DNA of 64,000 nt from CAVQWH01 sp963718685 (GCA_963718685.1 OY970356.1:124001-188000); one strand, 5' to 3'; positions 16,070 to 24,779 are shown, counted from the stretch's first letter. Notes: generated by a model not told the origin, from the sequence alone. A program made the numbers and translations.

Positions 16070-16566
16070 CCAAGGCACAGGCAAAGGGGAATGCTCAGTT
16101 CTTCGCTTCAGGCAAAGCGACTGCCAAGGCTCACGCCAAGGCTTTCGCTCTTCTGCACTGTAGCGAACAGAAGCCTCCCCCTCCTCCGTGCAACTGCACG
16201 CCTCCACCGGAAGAACATCCGTGTGGATGCGTTCCGCCTCCGCCGCCTCCGGCGCCGGAAGTTCCGAGTTGCCGTTACCTGGCGTCTCCGGAGCACGTTT
16301 ATCCGGGGATGAGCAGGTGGATCGACCTCGAATGCAACGCCACCACCTATCAGGTGGACGTGAATAACAGCACGGAATGGCGCGGCTTCGTTACCTTCAT
16401 CGAAGGGCCTCCGCCCGGAACTGAAGGAAAGTGGCGATTCAAATACACTGCCCCGAGTGTTTGGGGCGGTTACGTGGATTCGGGGAATTTCTTCCCGAAG
16501 GCCAAAGACGGCACGCCCGGGAATGCAGTACCAGTATCAGTTCAGACTCCGCAGGACAAATTCTGA
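15937..16566 (+). CDS. His-rich secreted protein, C-terminal frame
   Basis: Continuation of the protein begun at 15431. After the junction: QRIKFVHTFGQFHVRAHAGESV, an Ala-rich segment (ASASAWAYAAAFG...KATAKAHAKAFAL), a proline/cysteine-rich hinge (PPPPPCNCTPPP, HPCGCVPPPPPPAPE) and a C-terminal beta-rich domain with C-Y-L...LEC and FIEGPPPGTEGKWRF, resembling an extracellular adhesion or Ig-like module. If translated separately it could begin at ATG 15913, but there is no ribosome binding site and no signal peptide, so fusion with the upstream frame is preferred. No sortase motif. Ends just before two strong hairpins. Confidence 0.55.
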   Translation, partial: QRIKFVHTFGQFHVRAHAGESVTLHDWCGEASASAWAYAAAFGLTKAQAKGNAQFFASGKATAKAHAKAFALLHCSEQKPPPPPCNCTPPPEEHPCGCVPPPPPPAPEVPSCRYLASPEHVYPGMSRWIDLECNATTYQVDVNNSTEWRGFVTFIEGPPPGTEGKWRFKYTAPSVWGGYVDSGNFFPKAKDGTPGNAVPVSVQTPQDKF

Positions 16567-16590
16567 GGAGCTGAAAATGTAGTCGGTTAG

Positions 16591-16618
16591 GGGCGGGGCG
16601 CTTTCGAGCGCCCCGCCC
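16591..16618 (+). terminator. GC-rich hairpin after the secreted gene
   Basis: GGGCGGGGCGCT-TTCG-AGCGCCCCGCCC: 12 bp with a TTCG loop. There is no T-tract after it, so it may be a processing block or part of a folded boundary rather than a classical terminator. Confidence 0.6.
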
Positions 16619-16622
16619 GGCC

Positions 16623-16668
16623 GGCTGCTTCTCTCTTCGCCAACTGGCGAATCGATTGAGAAGCAGCC
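16623..16668. repeat. Nested inverted repeat (cruciform) at the island edge
   Basis: Outer arms GGCTGCTTCTC (16623-16633) and GAGAAGCAGCC (16658-16668), inner hairpin TTCGCC-AACT-GGCGAA (16636-16651). The inner and outer stems are separated by unequal unpaired bases. Base composition drops back to AT-rich immediately afterwards, so it marks the right edge of the GC-rich island. Confidence 0.65.
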
Positions 16669-16730
16669 GCAATTCAACCTTAAAGACATAATGACTATCT
16701 AGTTTGCATTTAATAAAGGAGGATTTAACT

Positions 16731-17462
16731 ATGTTGAATTTCTTAAGAAAAGTTGCATTGGCCCTAATTGTGCCAATTGTAGCGTTTGGTGGCCCAGCAG
16801 TAGCATCTGCTGCAGCTCCAGGTGGCTTTGAAATGGGTGATTTTTACCGAGGTATGAATGACACCAAAGCTACCGCTTTTATGGATCCAGTTAGCGCTGA
16901 TCCATGTGACACAGTCACATTAAAAATGCGCTTACACAACCCTGGCCCAAGCATTGTTCACAATGTAAACGTTCAGGCTAGTGTGCCAAGCGGTAAAGGC
17001 ACGTCTTTCTCTTCAGTTGCAACTGTAACTGCTGCAGATAGCGACCCGCAAACCGTAACTGATAGCGTTGCTATCAATGTTTCAAAGTCTACGACAATTA
17101 ACTATGTTCCTGGTTCAACCGAACTTCTGGATGCCCATGATGGCGTGATTAAAACTCTGCCAGACGGTGCAATCCAAAGTGGTGTGAATATTGGAGATGT
17201 TGGTGTTTCTACTGAGCAAAAACGATTTGTTGAGTTTAAACTAAAACTTAGCTGTGAGGAAACTCCTCCAGTAACTCCGCCTAACACACCTCAAACTCCT
17301 GTGACCCCTCAAACTCCATCTACGCCAAGTACACCAGCTAGCTTACCAGCTACTGGTCCTGAAGCTCTTGCGAGCGGTGTTATGGGTTCGGGTGCACTAG
17401 GATATGGTGTACGTCGTTGGCTCGTCAGCCGTCGTGCTTTGCGCGATGCGCTAAAACGCTAA
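16731..17462 (+). CDS. Secreted surface protein with LPATG-type C-terminus
   Basis: ATG at 16731 follows a textbook AAAGGAGG. The product has a signal peptide (FLRKVALALIVPIVAFGG, cleaved near ASA), a DUF11/CARDB-like domain with two cysteines (ADPCDTVTLKMRLHNPGPS, later LKLSCEETPP), a linker of Thr-Pro repeats (TPPNTPQTPVTPQTPSTPST) and a C-terminal sorting-like signal LPATGPEAL, a weakly hydrophobic Gly-rich segment and a basic tail. Sortase would join it to the envelope, but no sortase gene is in the window and the hydrophobic part is unusually weak. Composition matches the host, unlike the preceding gene. Confidence 0.75.
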   Translation: MLNFLRKVALALIVPIVAFGGPAVASAAAPGGFEMGDFYRGMNDTKATAFMDPVSADPCDTVTLKMRLHNPGPSIVHNVNVQASVPSGKGTSFSSVATVTAADSDPQTVTDSVAINVSKSTTINYVPGSTELLDAHDGVIKTLPDGAIQSGVNIGDVGVSTEQKRFVEFKLKLSCEETPPVTPPNTPQTPVTPQTPSTPSTPASLPATGPEALASGVMGSGALGYGVRRWLVSRRALRDALKR

Positions 17463-17522
17463 GCCGTGTGAACCTGCCTGACCGCTCCCTCCCTTACGAG
17501 GTGGCTCGTTAGGAAACCTTAG

Positions 17523-17548
17523 TACCCCCTGTTTTCAGGGGGTATTTT
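17523..17548 (+). terminator. Intrinsic terminator after the LPATG protein
   Basis: TACCCCCTG-TTTT-CAGGGGGTA, 9 bp, then TTTT. Lies just before the convergent 55-aa gene and may serve both strands. Confidence 0.85.
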
Positions 17549-17555
17549 GGTTGGG

Positions 17556-17723
17556 CTACTCCATATCTTGGCCGAGCTTATAGCCGACCCAGATTCCCAA
17601 GATTCCACCCAAAGAGCTGGTAAGTATCGACCAGCCGCCAAACGCGCTATCTCCCCATAAAGTCGGCACATACCCGCCGATTATGGAGCCCACGATAAGA
17701 CAGAGCATAATAACTTTTTTCAT
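17556..17723 (-). CDS. Small glycine-rich membrane protein (55 aa)
   Basis: ATG at 17723 to TAG at 17556. One N-terminal helix (KKVIMLCLIVGSIIGGYVP), a short loop with WGDSAFGGW, and a second glycine-zipper helix (SLGGILGIWVGYKLG). The GxxxG spacing and WVGYKL ending resemble small conserved proteins seen in Saccharibacteria, of unknown function. It lies between the terminator at 17523 and pgk, on the opposite strand; the start is about 20 bases from the pgk -10 box, so the two promoters are back to back. Confidence 0.65.
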   Translation of the reverse strand: MKKVIMLCLIVGSIIGGYVPTLWGDSAFGGWSILTSSLGGILGIWVGYKLGQDME

Positions 17724-17776
17724 AGTAATTTTATTGTACGATGTATACTAGAGTTATTAAAGGTGGGAACTATAAT

Positions 17777-19003
17777 TTGAGTTTTTATAAAAAGACAATT
17801 GCCGATTTGCCTCTTGAGAGTCAAGTGGTTTTGGTGCGCGCTGATTATAACGTGCCACTTGATGAAGAGACGGGCGAGATTGCTAACGACTACAGAATAA
17901 CGCAGAGCCTACCAACTATTAAGCGTTTGCTAGAAAAGCACTGCACGGTAGTAATATGCAGCCATCTCGGACGCCCTAAAGGCAAAAAAGTAGATAGCTT
18001 AACTTTAGAGCCGGTTGCCAAACGGTTGGGAGAACTGCTGGGCGAGAAAGTCAAGTTCTTGCCCGTAGCAGTAGGCGATCAAGTTAGCCAAGCGGTTAAG
18101 AAGGCCGATAAAGGCAGCATAATACTGCTGGAAAATTTGCGTTTTCACCCCGAGGAAGAAGCTAACGACGCGGGCTTTGCTAAAGAGCTGGCCACCAGCA
18201 GTCGCGCCCACTACTTCGTGCAAGACGGATTCGGCGTAGTGCATCGTGCTCACGCCAGTACTAGCGCGATTACACAGTATTTGCCAAGTGTTGCAGGTTT
18301 ATTAATCGTAAAGGAATACCAGCATATTTTAGGAGCTATGCATAATCCTAAAAAGCCCTTACTTGCAGTTATCGGCGGCGCAAAGACTCACGACAAACTG
18401 CCGCTTATTAAACGCTTTGTTGATCTTGCCGACGGTTTAATTATCGGCGGTGCAGTGGCCAATTCGTTCTTGGCCTTCAAAGGTTATAAAGTTGGTAAAA
18501 GTGATGTTGATAAAACCCTAGATGATGTAATTGCCAGTATTTACGAGCTTGCCAAACGCAAAGTGGGGCCGGATAAAGCTAACGATTTTTTACTGCTGCC
18601 AAGCGACGCGGCAGTAGCTTTAAGCAAAGACCATACTGCCCAGCGGGATGAAATTCAACTTGATGAAGTTAAGCCGGATGAATTTATATTAGATATGGGT
18701 CCACGGTCTATAGAACAAACTACTCAGAAGATTGGGCAGGCTAAAACAGTAATTTGGAACGGTACGCTTGGGCTTGCCGAGACTCCGCAGTTTGCCCACG
18801 GCTCTGCTCGGGTAGCATTAAGCCTAGCTGAAAATCCTGGTATTACATCTGTTATCGGTGGCGGCGATACGGCTGAATTTGTGTTGGATTGGGATGGTAA
18901 AAACGGCAGGAGCTTTACTCACGTTTCGACTGGCGGCGGCGCTAGCTTGGAATTAATGGCCGGCGAAAAGCTGCCAGGAGTTGAGGCGCTTATCGATGCG
19001 TAG
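17777..19003 (+). CDS. pgk: Phosphoglycerate kinase
   Basis: Glycolytic enzyme making ATP from 1,3-bisphosphoglycerate. Visible blocks: VLVRADYNVPLDEETG, CSHLGRPKGKK, LLENLRFHPEE, LLAVIGGAKTHDKL, and near the end the nucleotide motif VIGGGDTAEFV and HVSTGGGASLELMAGEKLPG. I start at TTG 17777, with AAAGGTGGG nine bases upstream. The in-frame ATG at 17741 is rejected because a TATACT -10 box (17744-17749) overlaps it and would place the transcript start downstream of it. About 408 residues. tpiA follows after 37 bases, so lower glycolysis is clustered here. Confidence 0.92.
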   Translation: MSFYKKTIADLPLESQVVLVRADYNVPLDEETGEIANDYRITQSLPTIKRLLEKHCTVVICSHLGRPKGKKVDSLTLEPVAKRLGELLGEKVKFLPVAVGDQVSQAVKKADKGSIILLENLRFHPEEEANDAGFAKELATSSRAHYFVQDGFGVVHRAHASTSAITQYLPSVAGLLIVKEYQHILGAMHNPKKPLLAVIGGAKTHDKLPLIKRFVDLADGLIIGGAVANSFLAFKGYKVGKSDVDKTLDDVIASIYELAKRKVGPDKANDFLLLPSDAAVALSKDHTAQRDEIQLDEVKPDEFILDMGPRSIEQTTQKIGQAKTVIWNGTLGLAETPQFAHGSARVALSLAENPGITSVIGGGDTAEFVLDWDGKNGRSFTHVSTGGGASLELMAGEKLPGVEALIDA

Positions 19004-19040
19004 TACACTAAATGGAAGAAGACCATAAGCAAAATAAGCC

Positions 19041-19841
19041 ATGACCAGTAAAAGCAAGACATTAATCATCGGTAACTGGAAAATGCATCTTGATACTCAT
19101 CAAGCAAGCCTGTATTTACATGCCTTAAGCCAGAAAATCTCCGCTCACCCAGAAGTTGACGTAGTGCTCTGTCCGACGATTTTAAGCTTGCAGCCGCTAA
19201 GTCTACAAATTGACAGGAAGCAGTTTAAGCTGGGCGCGCAAAATTCTTATTGGCGTGACGAGGGGGCTTATACCGGAGAAGTTTCTGCAACTATGCTGCG
19301 TGGTGTAGCTGACTATATTTTAGTGGGTCACTCTGAAAGGCGTCACATTTTTAATGAAACTGATAAAGATATCCGTGCGAAAGTCCAAGCGGTTCTAAGA
19401 AATAAGATTACACCTGTTTTATGTGTTGGAGAAACCGCTACTGAACGCACAGCCAACGAAACCAAAGAGGTTTTACAAGACCAAGTAGCTGGCGGCTTGG
19501 CTAACGTTACTTCCGATGAATTATCCAACGTTGTCTTAGCTTACGAACCCGTGTGGGCAATTGGTACGGGCGACAACGCCAAACCTAGTGATATTACCCG
19601 AGCTTTTGAAATTATACGCCGGGAAATTGCCGATCTTTACGGCGACAAGGCTGCTAAAGATTCCAAAATACTATATGGTGGCAGTGTTAATAAAGACAAT
19701 GCCGCTGACTATTTGAAAGATAAAAATGTCAACGGCTTGTTGATTGGCGGTGCTAGTCTGCAAGCTGATACATTTTCCGATATTGTTGAACAAGCACAAA
19801 AAATAAACCAACCCCGTAAAGCGAAAGGCGGTAAGGCATGA
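19041..19841 (+). CDS. tpiA: Triosephosphate isomerase
   Basis: Interconverts dihydroxyacetone phosphate and glyceraldehyde 3-phosphate. Catalytic residues are all visible: GNWKM (Asn/Lys, about residues 11-15), VGHSERR (His, about 94), and YEPVWAIGTG (Glu, about 171); the phosphate loop is GGSVNKDN and LLIGGASL. Length 266 is normal with a short basic C-terminal tail (RKAKGGKA). Its stop overlaps the start of the next gene by 4 bases. Confidence 0.95.
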   Translation: MTSKSKTLIIGNWKMHLDTHQASLYLHALSQKISAHPEVDVVLCPTILSLQPLSLQIDRKQFKLGAQNSYWRDEGAYTGEVSATMLRGVADYILVGHSERRHIFNETDKDIRAKVQAVLRNKITPVLCVGETATERTANETKEVLQDQVAGGLANVTSDELSNVVLAYEPVWAIGTGDNAKPSDITRAFEIIRREIADLYGDKAAKDSKILYGGSVNKDNAADYLKDKNVNGLLIGGASLQADTFSDIVEQAQKINQPRKAKGGKA

Positions 19842-20920
19842 GTCCGGATCTTGATTTTAACGAACTAGATAAAGCGGTTAGCTCGCTGGCAAGCAACTCT
19901 AATAAAGGCGCAAAGCCAACAGATACTTCGCAGCCTGCCACGAGCAGTAATGATGACAGCCCTTCGCCACTCAAGCCTCATGCCGGTAAAGGCCGTTTTA
20001 TGGATATGGTTCATCCTTCAGCCGATATGACTTCTGCGGTAACGCCGCCAAAGTCTGATTCTGATGACGGCCCGTCAGTACCTTCCGTTGGCAAGACTAT
20101 TGCGCCAGCTAGCAAAGATATTAAGCCCGATCCTGTACCAGAAAAAAATGTCGATGACTTGCCAGTGGTCAAACAACTGTCGCCGATTGAAGATGCCGAC
20201 CCAAGTTCGCTGGTTGCTACGCCGGATATAGCCGAAACCAAAAAGGCTGATCCGCTTGAAGAAGCGACTAAAAAAGAGCGTGAACGAGTAGCTCGAGACG
20301 GTGCAAAACAGCGCAAGGCAGAGCATAATTTGGCTGATAAAAAGCCAGAAGAGGAAAAGGATAAAACAGAAGTTCCTGAAGAAGATTCTAAGCCGGACGA
20401 CAAACTTGATAAAGACAAAACAGAAAACAAACCCTTGTTTTTAGAAGATGCCAAAGTTGAGAAACGGCCGCTAGGAGCGTTTAACGAAAATGCTAAGAGT
20501 GACGCAAAAGAAAACGAACGCCCGGCCCTAAAGCCTAAGAGCAAGGAAGAGCAAGACGATACCCAGAAGACAACTCCGCCTCCACCTCCACCAGAGTTTA
20601 ATAAAGAAGTAGTTGCGCTTGAAGCTAGCGACGAAAATGTCTTAACTGAGGAAAAACCTGAAAAAGTTCCCGACCAAGTAAAAGGATCTAATAAAGATAA
20701 TGAGAACTTTTCTCTTCCTCCTCAATACAAACAAGCTATTGAATCGAAAAACGAAGCCGCTCAATCTTCTATTTATGAGCCAGCCGCCTTTGATGCTTTT
20801 GCAGATAATAACACTCCATCAACCACTAAACCATGGATGTGGGTAATTATCTTTTTGGGCATTATCGCGCTGGGTGTAGCTTTGTCGCTAGGTACATTTT
20901 TTGTGGTAGGAGCTTCTTAA
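19838..20920 (+). CDS. Charged, disordered protein with C-terminal membrane anchor
   Basis: A 360-residue protein, mostly low-complexity K/E/D/P/S sequence (for example KKPEEEKDKTEVPEEDSKP and TTPPPPPPEFNKE), with a single helix at the very end (MWVIIFLGIIALGVALSLGTFFVVG). This is the layout of a tail-anchored cytosolic protein. No enzymatic motif. It is coupled to tpiA by ATGA overlap and precedes pcrA by about 40 bases. Its sequence should evolve fast, so searches may fail; a scaffolding or division-related role is possible, as for other Pro/Glu-rich anchored proteins, but nothing proves it. Confidence 0.65.
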   Translation: MSPDLDFNELDKAVSSLASNSNKGAKPTDTSQPATSSNDDSPSPLKPHAGKGRFMDMVHPSADMTSAVTPPKSDSDDGPSVPSVGKTIAPASKDIKPDPVPEKNVDDLPVVKQLSPIEDADPSSLVATPDIAETKKADPLEEATKKERERVARDGAKQRKAEHNLADKKPEEEKDKTEVPEEDSKPDDKLDKDKTENKPLFLEDAKVEKRPLGAFNENAKSDAKENERPALKPKSKEEQDDTQKTTPPPPPPEFNKEVVALEASDENVLTEEKPEKVPDQVKGSNKDNENFSLPPQYKQAIESKNEAAQSSIYEPAAFDAFADNNTPSTTKPWMWVIIFLGIIALGVALSLGTFFVVGAS

Positions 20921-20961
20921 ACTACAACGGACTAGTGTAGTAAATTCTTGTACAATTTTAA

Positions 20962-23082
20962 GTGATGAGTCGTATACTTGAAAATTTAAACCCAGCTCAA
21001 TCAGAAGCAGTAGTCAATTACGGTGGACCTCTGTTAATTTTAGCTGGAGCCGGTTCGGGGAAAACCAAAACACTAACTCATCGGATAGCTTACCTTTTGG
21101 CTGAAAAGAATGTGGCACCTAACCAAATTCTTGCAGTAACTTTTACCAATAAAGCTGCTAAAGAAATGCGCCAACGTTTGGGGCAATTAATAGAGGCACC
21201 AAGCGACGATAGGCATTTTATGCCTTGGATGGGGACGTTTCACTCGATTTGCGTGCGTTTACTTAGGCGGGATGGTGAAAATATCGGCATACCTAAAAAC
21301 TTTATTATTTACGATCAAGCCGATAGGTTGGGAGTCGTAAAACAAGCTATGAGAGAACTAGGAGTGAGTGAAAAGCAGTTTACTCCACGAAGTATAGCCG
21401 GCATGATTAGCGGTGCTAAGAATGACTTAGTTACACCGCAGGAATTTGCTGCTAAGGCCAAGCTACCCGCTCAGAAAGTAGCTGCCGATGTCTGGCCGCG
21501 CTATGAACATTTGCGCCGTAAAGCTATGGCTTTAGATTTTGACGATTTGATTGCTGAAACGGTGCGACTACTTTCTGAAGTTAAGCTAATTAGAGAACGC
21601 TATCAGCAGCAGTTTAAGTATATTTTAATCGATGAGTATCAAGATACTAATGCGGCGCAATATAGGCTTATCAAACTGCTGGTTAATCAACATAAAAACA
21701 TTTGTGTGGTCGGGGATGATTGGCAATCTATTTACAGTTGGCGCGGCGCGGATTACACTAACATTCTTAATTTTGAGAAGGATTTTCCAGGTACAAAAGT
21801 GGTTAAGTTGGAGCAAAATTATCGCTCCACCAAGCATATTCTAGATGCAGCTCACCAGGTGATATCTAAAAATGTTAATCGTTCTAACAAAAAGCTCTGG
21901 ACTTCAGATGATGGTGGGTTGCCAGTGCAAATTAGTGAGGTATCTAGCGAACAACACGAAGCAGAGGCGGTAGTTATGAAAATCTCCAGTGCCGTCAATA
22001 TGCGGGCTCGTTTCTATCGAGATCATGCGGTTTTGTATCGCACCAACGCTCAGAGCCGAAGTCTGGAAGAAGCATTTGTACGTTATAACATTCCATATCG
22101 CGTGGTTAGTGGAACACGTTTTTATGACCGAGCAGAAATTAAAGATATTTTAGCTTATCTTAGGTTAATTTATCAGCCAAACGATCGGGCGAGCTTTTTA
22201 AGAATCGTAAATGTACCTACGCGAGGACTTGGTTCTACTTCGGTTGAAAAGTTTTTAGCTTGGCATGATGGCAGTGGCAAAGATATTATTACGAGCTTAA
22301 ATGAAGCCCAAATGTGCAGCGACATACAACCGCGTGCTCGTGATCGATGTGCGGAATTAGGCGAGGCTATGCAGCGCCTAAGCTCAGAAAGTAGCAAAAC
22401 TCCTTTGCCGGAATTTATTGAATTGGTAATCAGAAGGTTCGGCTACCTGGACTATTTAGCAGATGGGAGTCCGCAAGCTGAAGATCGCCAAGCAAATGTC
22501 CGCGAGTTAGTTTCGGTAGCCAGAGAATACAGCCAGCTAGATTTGGCTGGGTTTTTAGAAGAAGTAGCTCTAGTTTCTGACCTAGACAGCCTAGATGAAA
22601 ATAGCGATGCAGTTACCTTAATGACACTACATGCAGCTAAAGGTCTGGAATTCCCAGTGGTGTTTATGGTGGGCATGGAAGAAAGTATCTTTCCATTGTC
22701 TAAAGCCTTGTATGATGCCATTGAGATGGAAGAGGAGCGCCGTCTGTGCTATGTGGGTATGACACGCGCTAAAGAAGAGCTTCACCTATTGGCCGCTAGG
22801 TCTAGGCTGATTTATGGCACCAGGCAGTACAATCCTCCCTCTCAGTTTTTAAGCGATATTGACGGGAAAGCTTCTCCCAGCCCTGAGGTGTCTGACGCGG
22901 CTCCCTTAGAGCCTCGCGTTGTTCCTGAAAATATTGAAGTTAACGTAGGAGATAAAGTTAAACATCAACTATTTGGAATTGGTAAAATCATTGCGCTTGA
23001 AGGTACAACTGCCAGTGTAGAATTTAGCGGCCGCGGCTTAAAAAAGCTTGATATGTCTTTTGCGCCAATAGAAAAGGTATAA
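20962..23082 (+). CDS. pcrA: UvrD/PcrA-type SF1A DNA helicase
   Basis: A 706-residue 3'-5' helicase. LNPAQSEAV (Q motif), LILAGAGSGKTKTLTHRI (motif I), AVTFTNKAAKEM (Ia), ILIDEYQDTNAAQY (II), VVGDDWQSIYSWRGAD (III), LEQNYRSTKHIL (IV), VTLMTLHAAKGLEFPVVF (V) and RRLCYVGMTRAKEELHL (VI) are all present. The C-terminus has a Tudor-like tail (VGDKVKHQLFGIGKII...VEFSGRGLKKLDM) typical of PcrA. A TACAAT box (20951-20956) ends just before the GTG/ATG pair at 20962/20965, so either codon could open a leaderless message. Confidence 0.93.
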   Translation: MMSRILENLNPAQSEAVVNYGGPLLILAGAGSGKTKTLTHRIAYLLAEKNVAPNQILAVTFTNKAAKEMRQRLGQLIEAPSDDRHFMPWMGTFHSICVRLLRRDGENIGIPKNFIIYDQADRLGVVKQAMRELGVSEKQFTPRSIAGMISGAKNDLVTPQEFAAKAKLPAQKVAADVWPRYEHLRRKAMALDFDDLIAETVRLLSEVKLIRERYQQQFKYILIDEYQDTNAAQYRLIKLLVNQHKNICVVGDDWQSIYSWRGADYTNILNFEKDFPGTKVVKLEQNYRSTKHILDAAHQVISKNVNRSNKKLWTSDDGGLPVQISEVSSEQHEAEAVVMKISSAVNMRARFYRDHAVLYRTNAQSRSLEEAFVRYNIPYRVVSGTRFYDRAEIKDILAYLRLIYQPNDRASFLRIVNVPTRGLGSTSVEKFLAWHDGSGKDIITSLNEAQMCSDIQPRARDRCAELGEAMQRLSSESSKTPLPEFIELVIRRFGYLDYLADGSPQAEDRQANVRELVSVAREYSQLDLAGFLEEVALVSDLDSLDENSDAVTLMTLHAAKGLEFPVVFMVGMEESIFPLSKALYDAIEMEEERRLCYVGMTRAKEELHLLAARSRLIYGTRQYNPPSQFLSDIDGKASPSPEVSDAAPLEPRVVPENIEVNVGDKVKHQLFGIGKIIALEGTTASVEFSGRGLKKLDMSFAPIEKV

Positions 23083-23083
23083 A

Positions 23084-23557
23084 GTGCAGCGTATTTACAA
23101 TTCTTTGGGACGCATGGCTTATGCAGGGCTGTTTGTTGGTGCAGGTATATGGTTGCGCCTGCGCAATTCAAGAAGAGTCAGGGTAATGGTTTTTGATAAA
23201 AAAGGCCGCTTACTTTTGCTCCGTAATTGGCTTGGCCCGCAGAAATGGGCATTGCCGGGTGGTGGATGTAAATACTTAGAACCCGACCAAACAGCGGCGG
23301 CAAGGGAATTATACGAAGAGACTGGTATTAAAGTTGACCCAAAGCAACTTAAATTTGTGTATCAATACAAACATCATGAGCTTGGCTATAATGCACCCGT
23401 ATATACAGTAAAAATAAATAAAGTCGTTAAGCCAGCACCTGTTAAGAAAATTAACAGACTGGAGATTATCGACCAAGCGTGGTTTTCACCGAAAGATATA
23501 CCAGAGGACAACCTGTACGTAAAAGAGGCGCTAAGGCAGTTGCAGACGATGCGCTAA
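23084..23557 (+). CDS. NUDIX hydrolase
   Basis: A 157-residue protein starting at GTG one base after the pcrA stop. The Nudix box is complete: GGCKYLE, seven residues, then REL YEETGI, coordinating the metal for cleavage of nucleoside diphosphate-X substrates. Preceding strands RVMVFDKKGRLLLLRNW and WALPGGG match the fold. The N-terminal 30 residues (GRMAYAGLFVGAGIWLRLRNS) are hydrophobic and could tether it to the membrane, which is unusual. Specific substrate unknown. Confidence 0.85.
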   Translation: MQRIYNSLGRMAYAGLFVGAGIWLRLRNSRRVRVMVFDKKGRLLLLRNWLGPQKWALPGGGCKYLEPDQTAAARELYEETGIKVDPKQLKFVYQYKHHELGYNAPVYTVKINKVVKPAPVKKINRLEIIDQAWFSPKDIPEDNLYVKEALRQLQTMR

Positions 23558-23605
23558 ATAAGCTATACTAATCGCCAGCCACAAAGGGTTGGCTTTATTT
23601 AATTT

Positions 23606-24760
23606 ATGATATATAGCGTTGAGAAACTACGTGCTCATTATAGGGCGGTGGCTGGGTTGTGTGCCGGCTTGGCTATGCTATTAATTTTTATTGTGGCGGC
23701 ACAATCTCTTGTAGGTAATGCTCAGGCGGTGGATGGCAAAGTTATTACTATTCACGACCAAGGCAAAGAAAAGGTTTTAATCACTAAATCCAACACGGTG
23801 GGTAGTGTACTCAAAAAGGCGCATATTTCGCTCAATAAGGCCGATGTAGTGGAACCTAGCTTAAACACTCAAATTGTCAGCAGCCACTATCAAATCAATG
23901 TTTACCGAGCTTATCCAGTGCTTATTGTTGATGGCTTGGCCCAGTCACGCATTACTACCGCTTACCAAGATGCTGACCAAATCGCTAAAGCCGCTCATAT
24001 TCAGCTTTACGACGAAGACAAAACTACGTTAACTCAAATCAGTGATCCTTTACAGGGTGGAGGCGCCGGTTTGAAGCTGACTATTAAACGCGCTACGCCA
24101 TTTACGTTTGTTCTATATGGCAAAGTAGTCACTGCCCGCACTCAAGCCGCTACGATTGGCGATATGCTCAAAGAAAAAGGTGTCAAGCTAGGCAAAAAAG
24201 ATAAAGTTTCCGCGTCGCTTAATACTGTTATTGCAAAAGGCATGAAAGTGGAAGTGTGGCGCAATGGTAAACAAACTGTTACACGGGAAGAACCAGTTGC
24301 TTTCCCAGTTAAACAGGTCCAAGATCTGGATCGTCCTGTGGGTTACCGCTCGGTTCAAACACCTGGAATTGCCGGTAAGCAAACCGTTACCTATGAAGTC
24401 GTTATCAAAAACGGCAAAGAAGTGAGCCGCAAAGTGATCCAGCGCGTGGTTACCAAGCAACCGCATCAACAAGTTGAGATTATAGGCGCCAAGCCAAGCT
24501 TTAGCGGCGGTCTTGCCGGAGCAATGGCTAAGCTAAGAGGTTGTGAGTCAGGTGGCAATTATGCTAATACAAATAACCCAAGTTATCGTGGCGCATATCA
24601 GTTTAGCTATAGCACCTGGGGTAACTATGGAGGGTATCACGACCCTGCATCTGCTCCGCCTGCAGTGCAAGATAGGGCAGCTCTTCAGCTTTACCAAAGA
24701 AGCGGCTGGGGACCTTGGGGATGCGCAAGCATACTTGGCTTGCCGGATATTTATCGTTAA
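23606..24760 (+). CDS. Resuscitation-promoting-factor-like peptidoglycan hydrolase (DUF348-G5-transglycosylase)
   Basis: A 384-residue exported protein: N-terminal signal/anchor helix (AVAGLCAGLAMLLIFIVAA), two or three DUF348/YabE-type repeats (VITIHDQGKEKVLIT..., PFTFVLYGKVVTART...), a G5 domain (GKQTVTYEVVIKNGKEVSR, about residues 255-290) and a C-terminal lysozyme-like domain with the catalytic glutamate in LRGCESGGNYANTNNPSYRG and paired cysteines (CESGG, WGCAS). It cleaves peptidoglycan outside the cell, for growth or host interaction. Promoter TTGCAG-18-TATACT (23540-23569) and a small leader hairpin AGCCA/TGGCT lie upstream. Confidence 0.88.
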   Translation: MIYSVEKLRAHYRAVAGLCAGLAMLLIFIVAAQSLVGNAQAVDGKVITIHDQGKEKVLITKSNTVGSVLKKAHISLNKADVVEPSLNTQIVSSHYQINVYRAYPVLIVDGLAQSRITTAYQDADQIAKAAHIQLYDEDKTTLTQISDPLQGGGAGLKLTIKRATPFTFVLYGKVVTARTQAATIGDMLKEKGVKLGKKDKVSASLNTVIAKGMKVEVWRNGKQTVTREEPVAFPVKQVQDLDRPVGYRSVQTPGIAGKQTVTYEVVIKNGKEVSRKVIQRVVTKQPHQQVEIIGAKPSFSGGLAGAMAKLRGCESGGNYANTNNPSYRGAYQFSYSTWGNYGGYHDPASAPPAVQDRAALQLYQRSGWGPWGCASILGLPDIYR

Positions 24761-24779
24761 ATTTCTTGGATATGTAGAT

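Noticed and set aside
16586..16680. Integron attC site at the edge of the GC-rich island
   Set aside because: The nested hairpins recall attC, and GTTAGGG and ATTCAAC flank them, but the core sites are in the wrong orientation (attC begins RYYYAAC and ends GTTRRRY) and no integrase is in the window.
17741..17776. ATG at 17741 as the pgk start
   Set aside because: It overlaps the TATACT promoter box and would lie upstream of the predicted transcript start; TTG 17777 has a good ribosome binding site.
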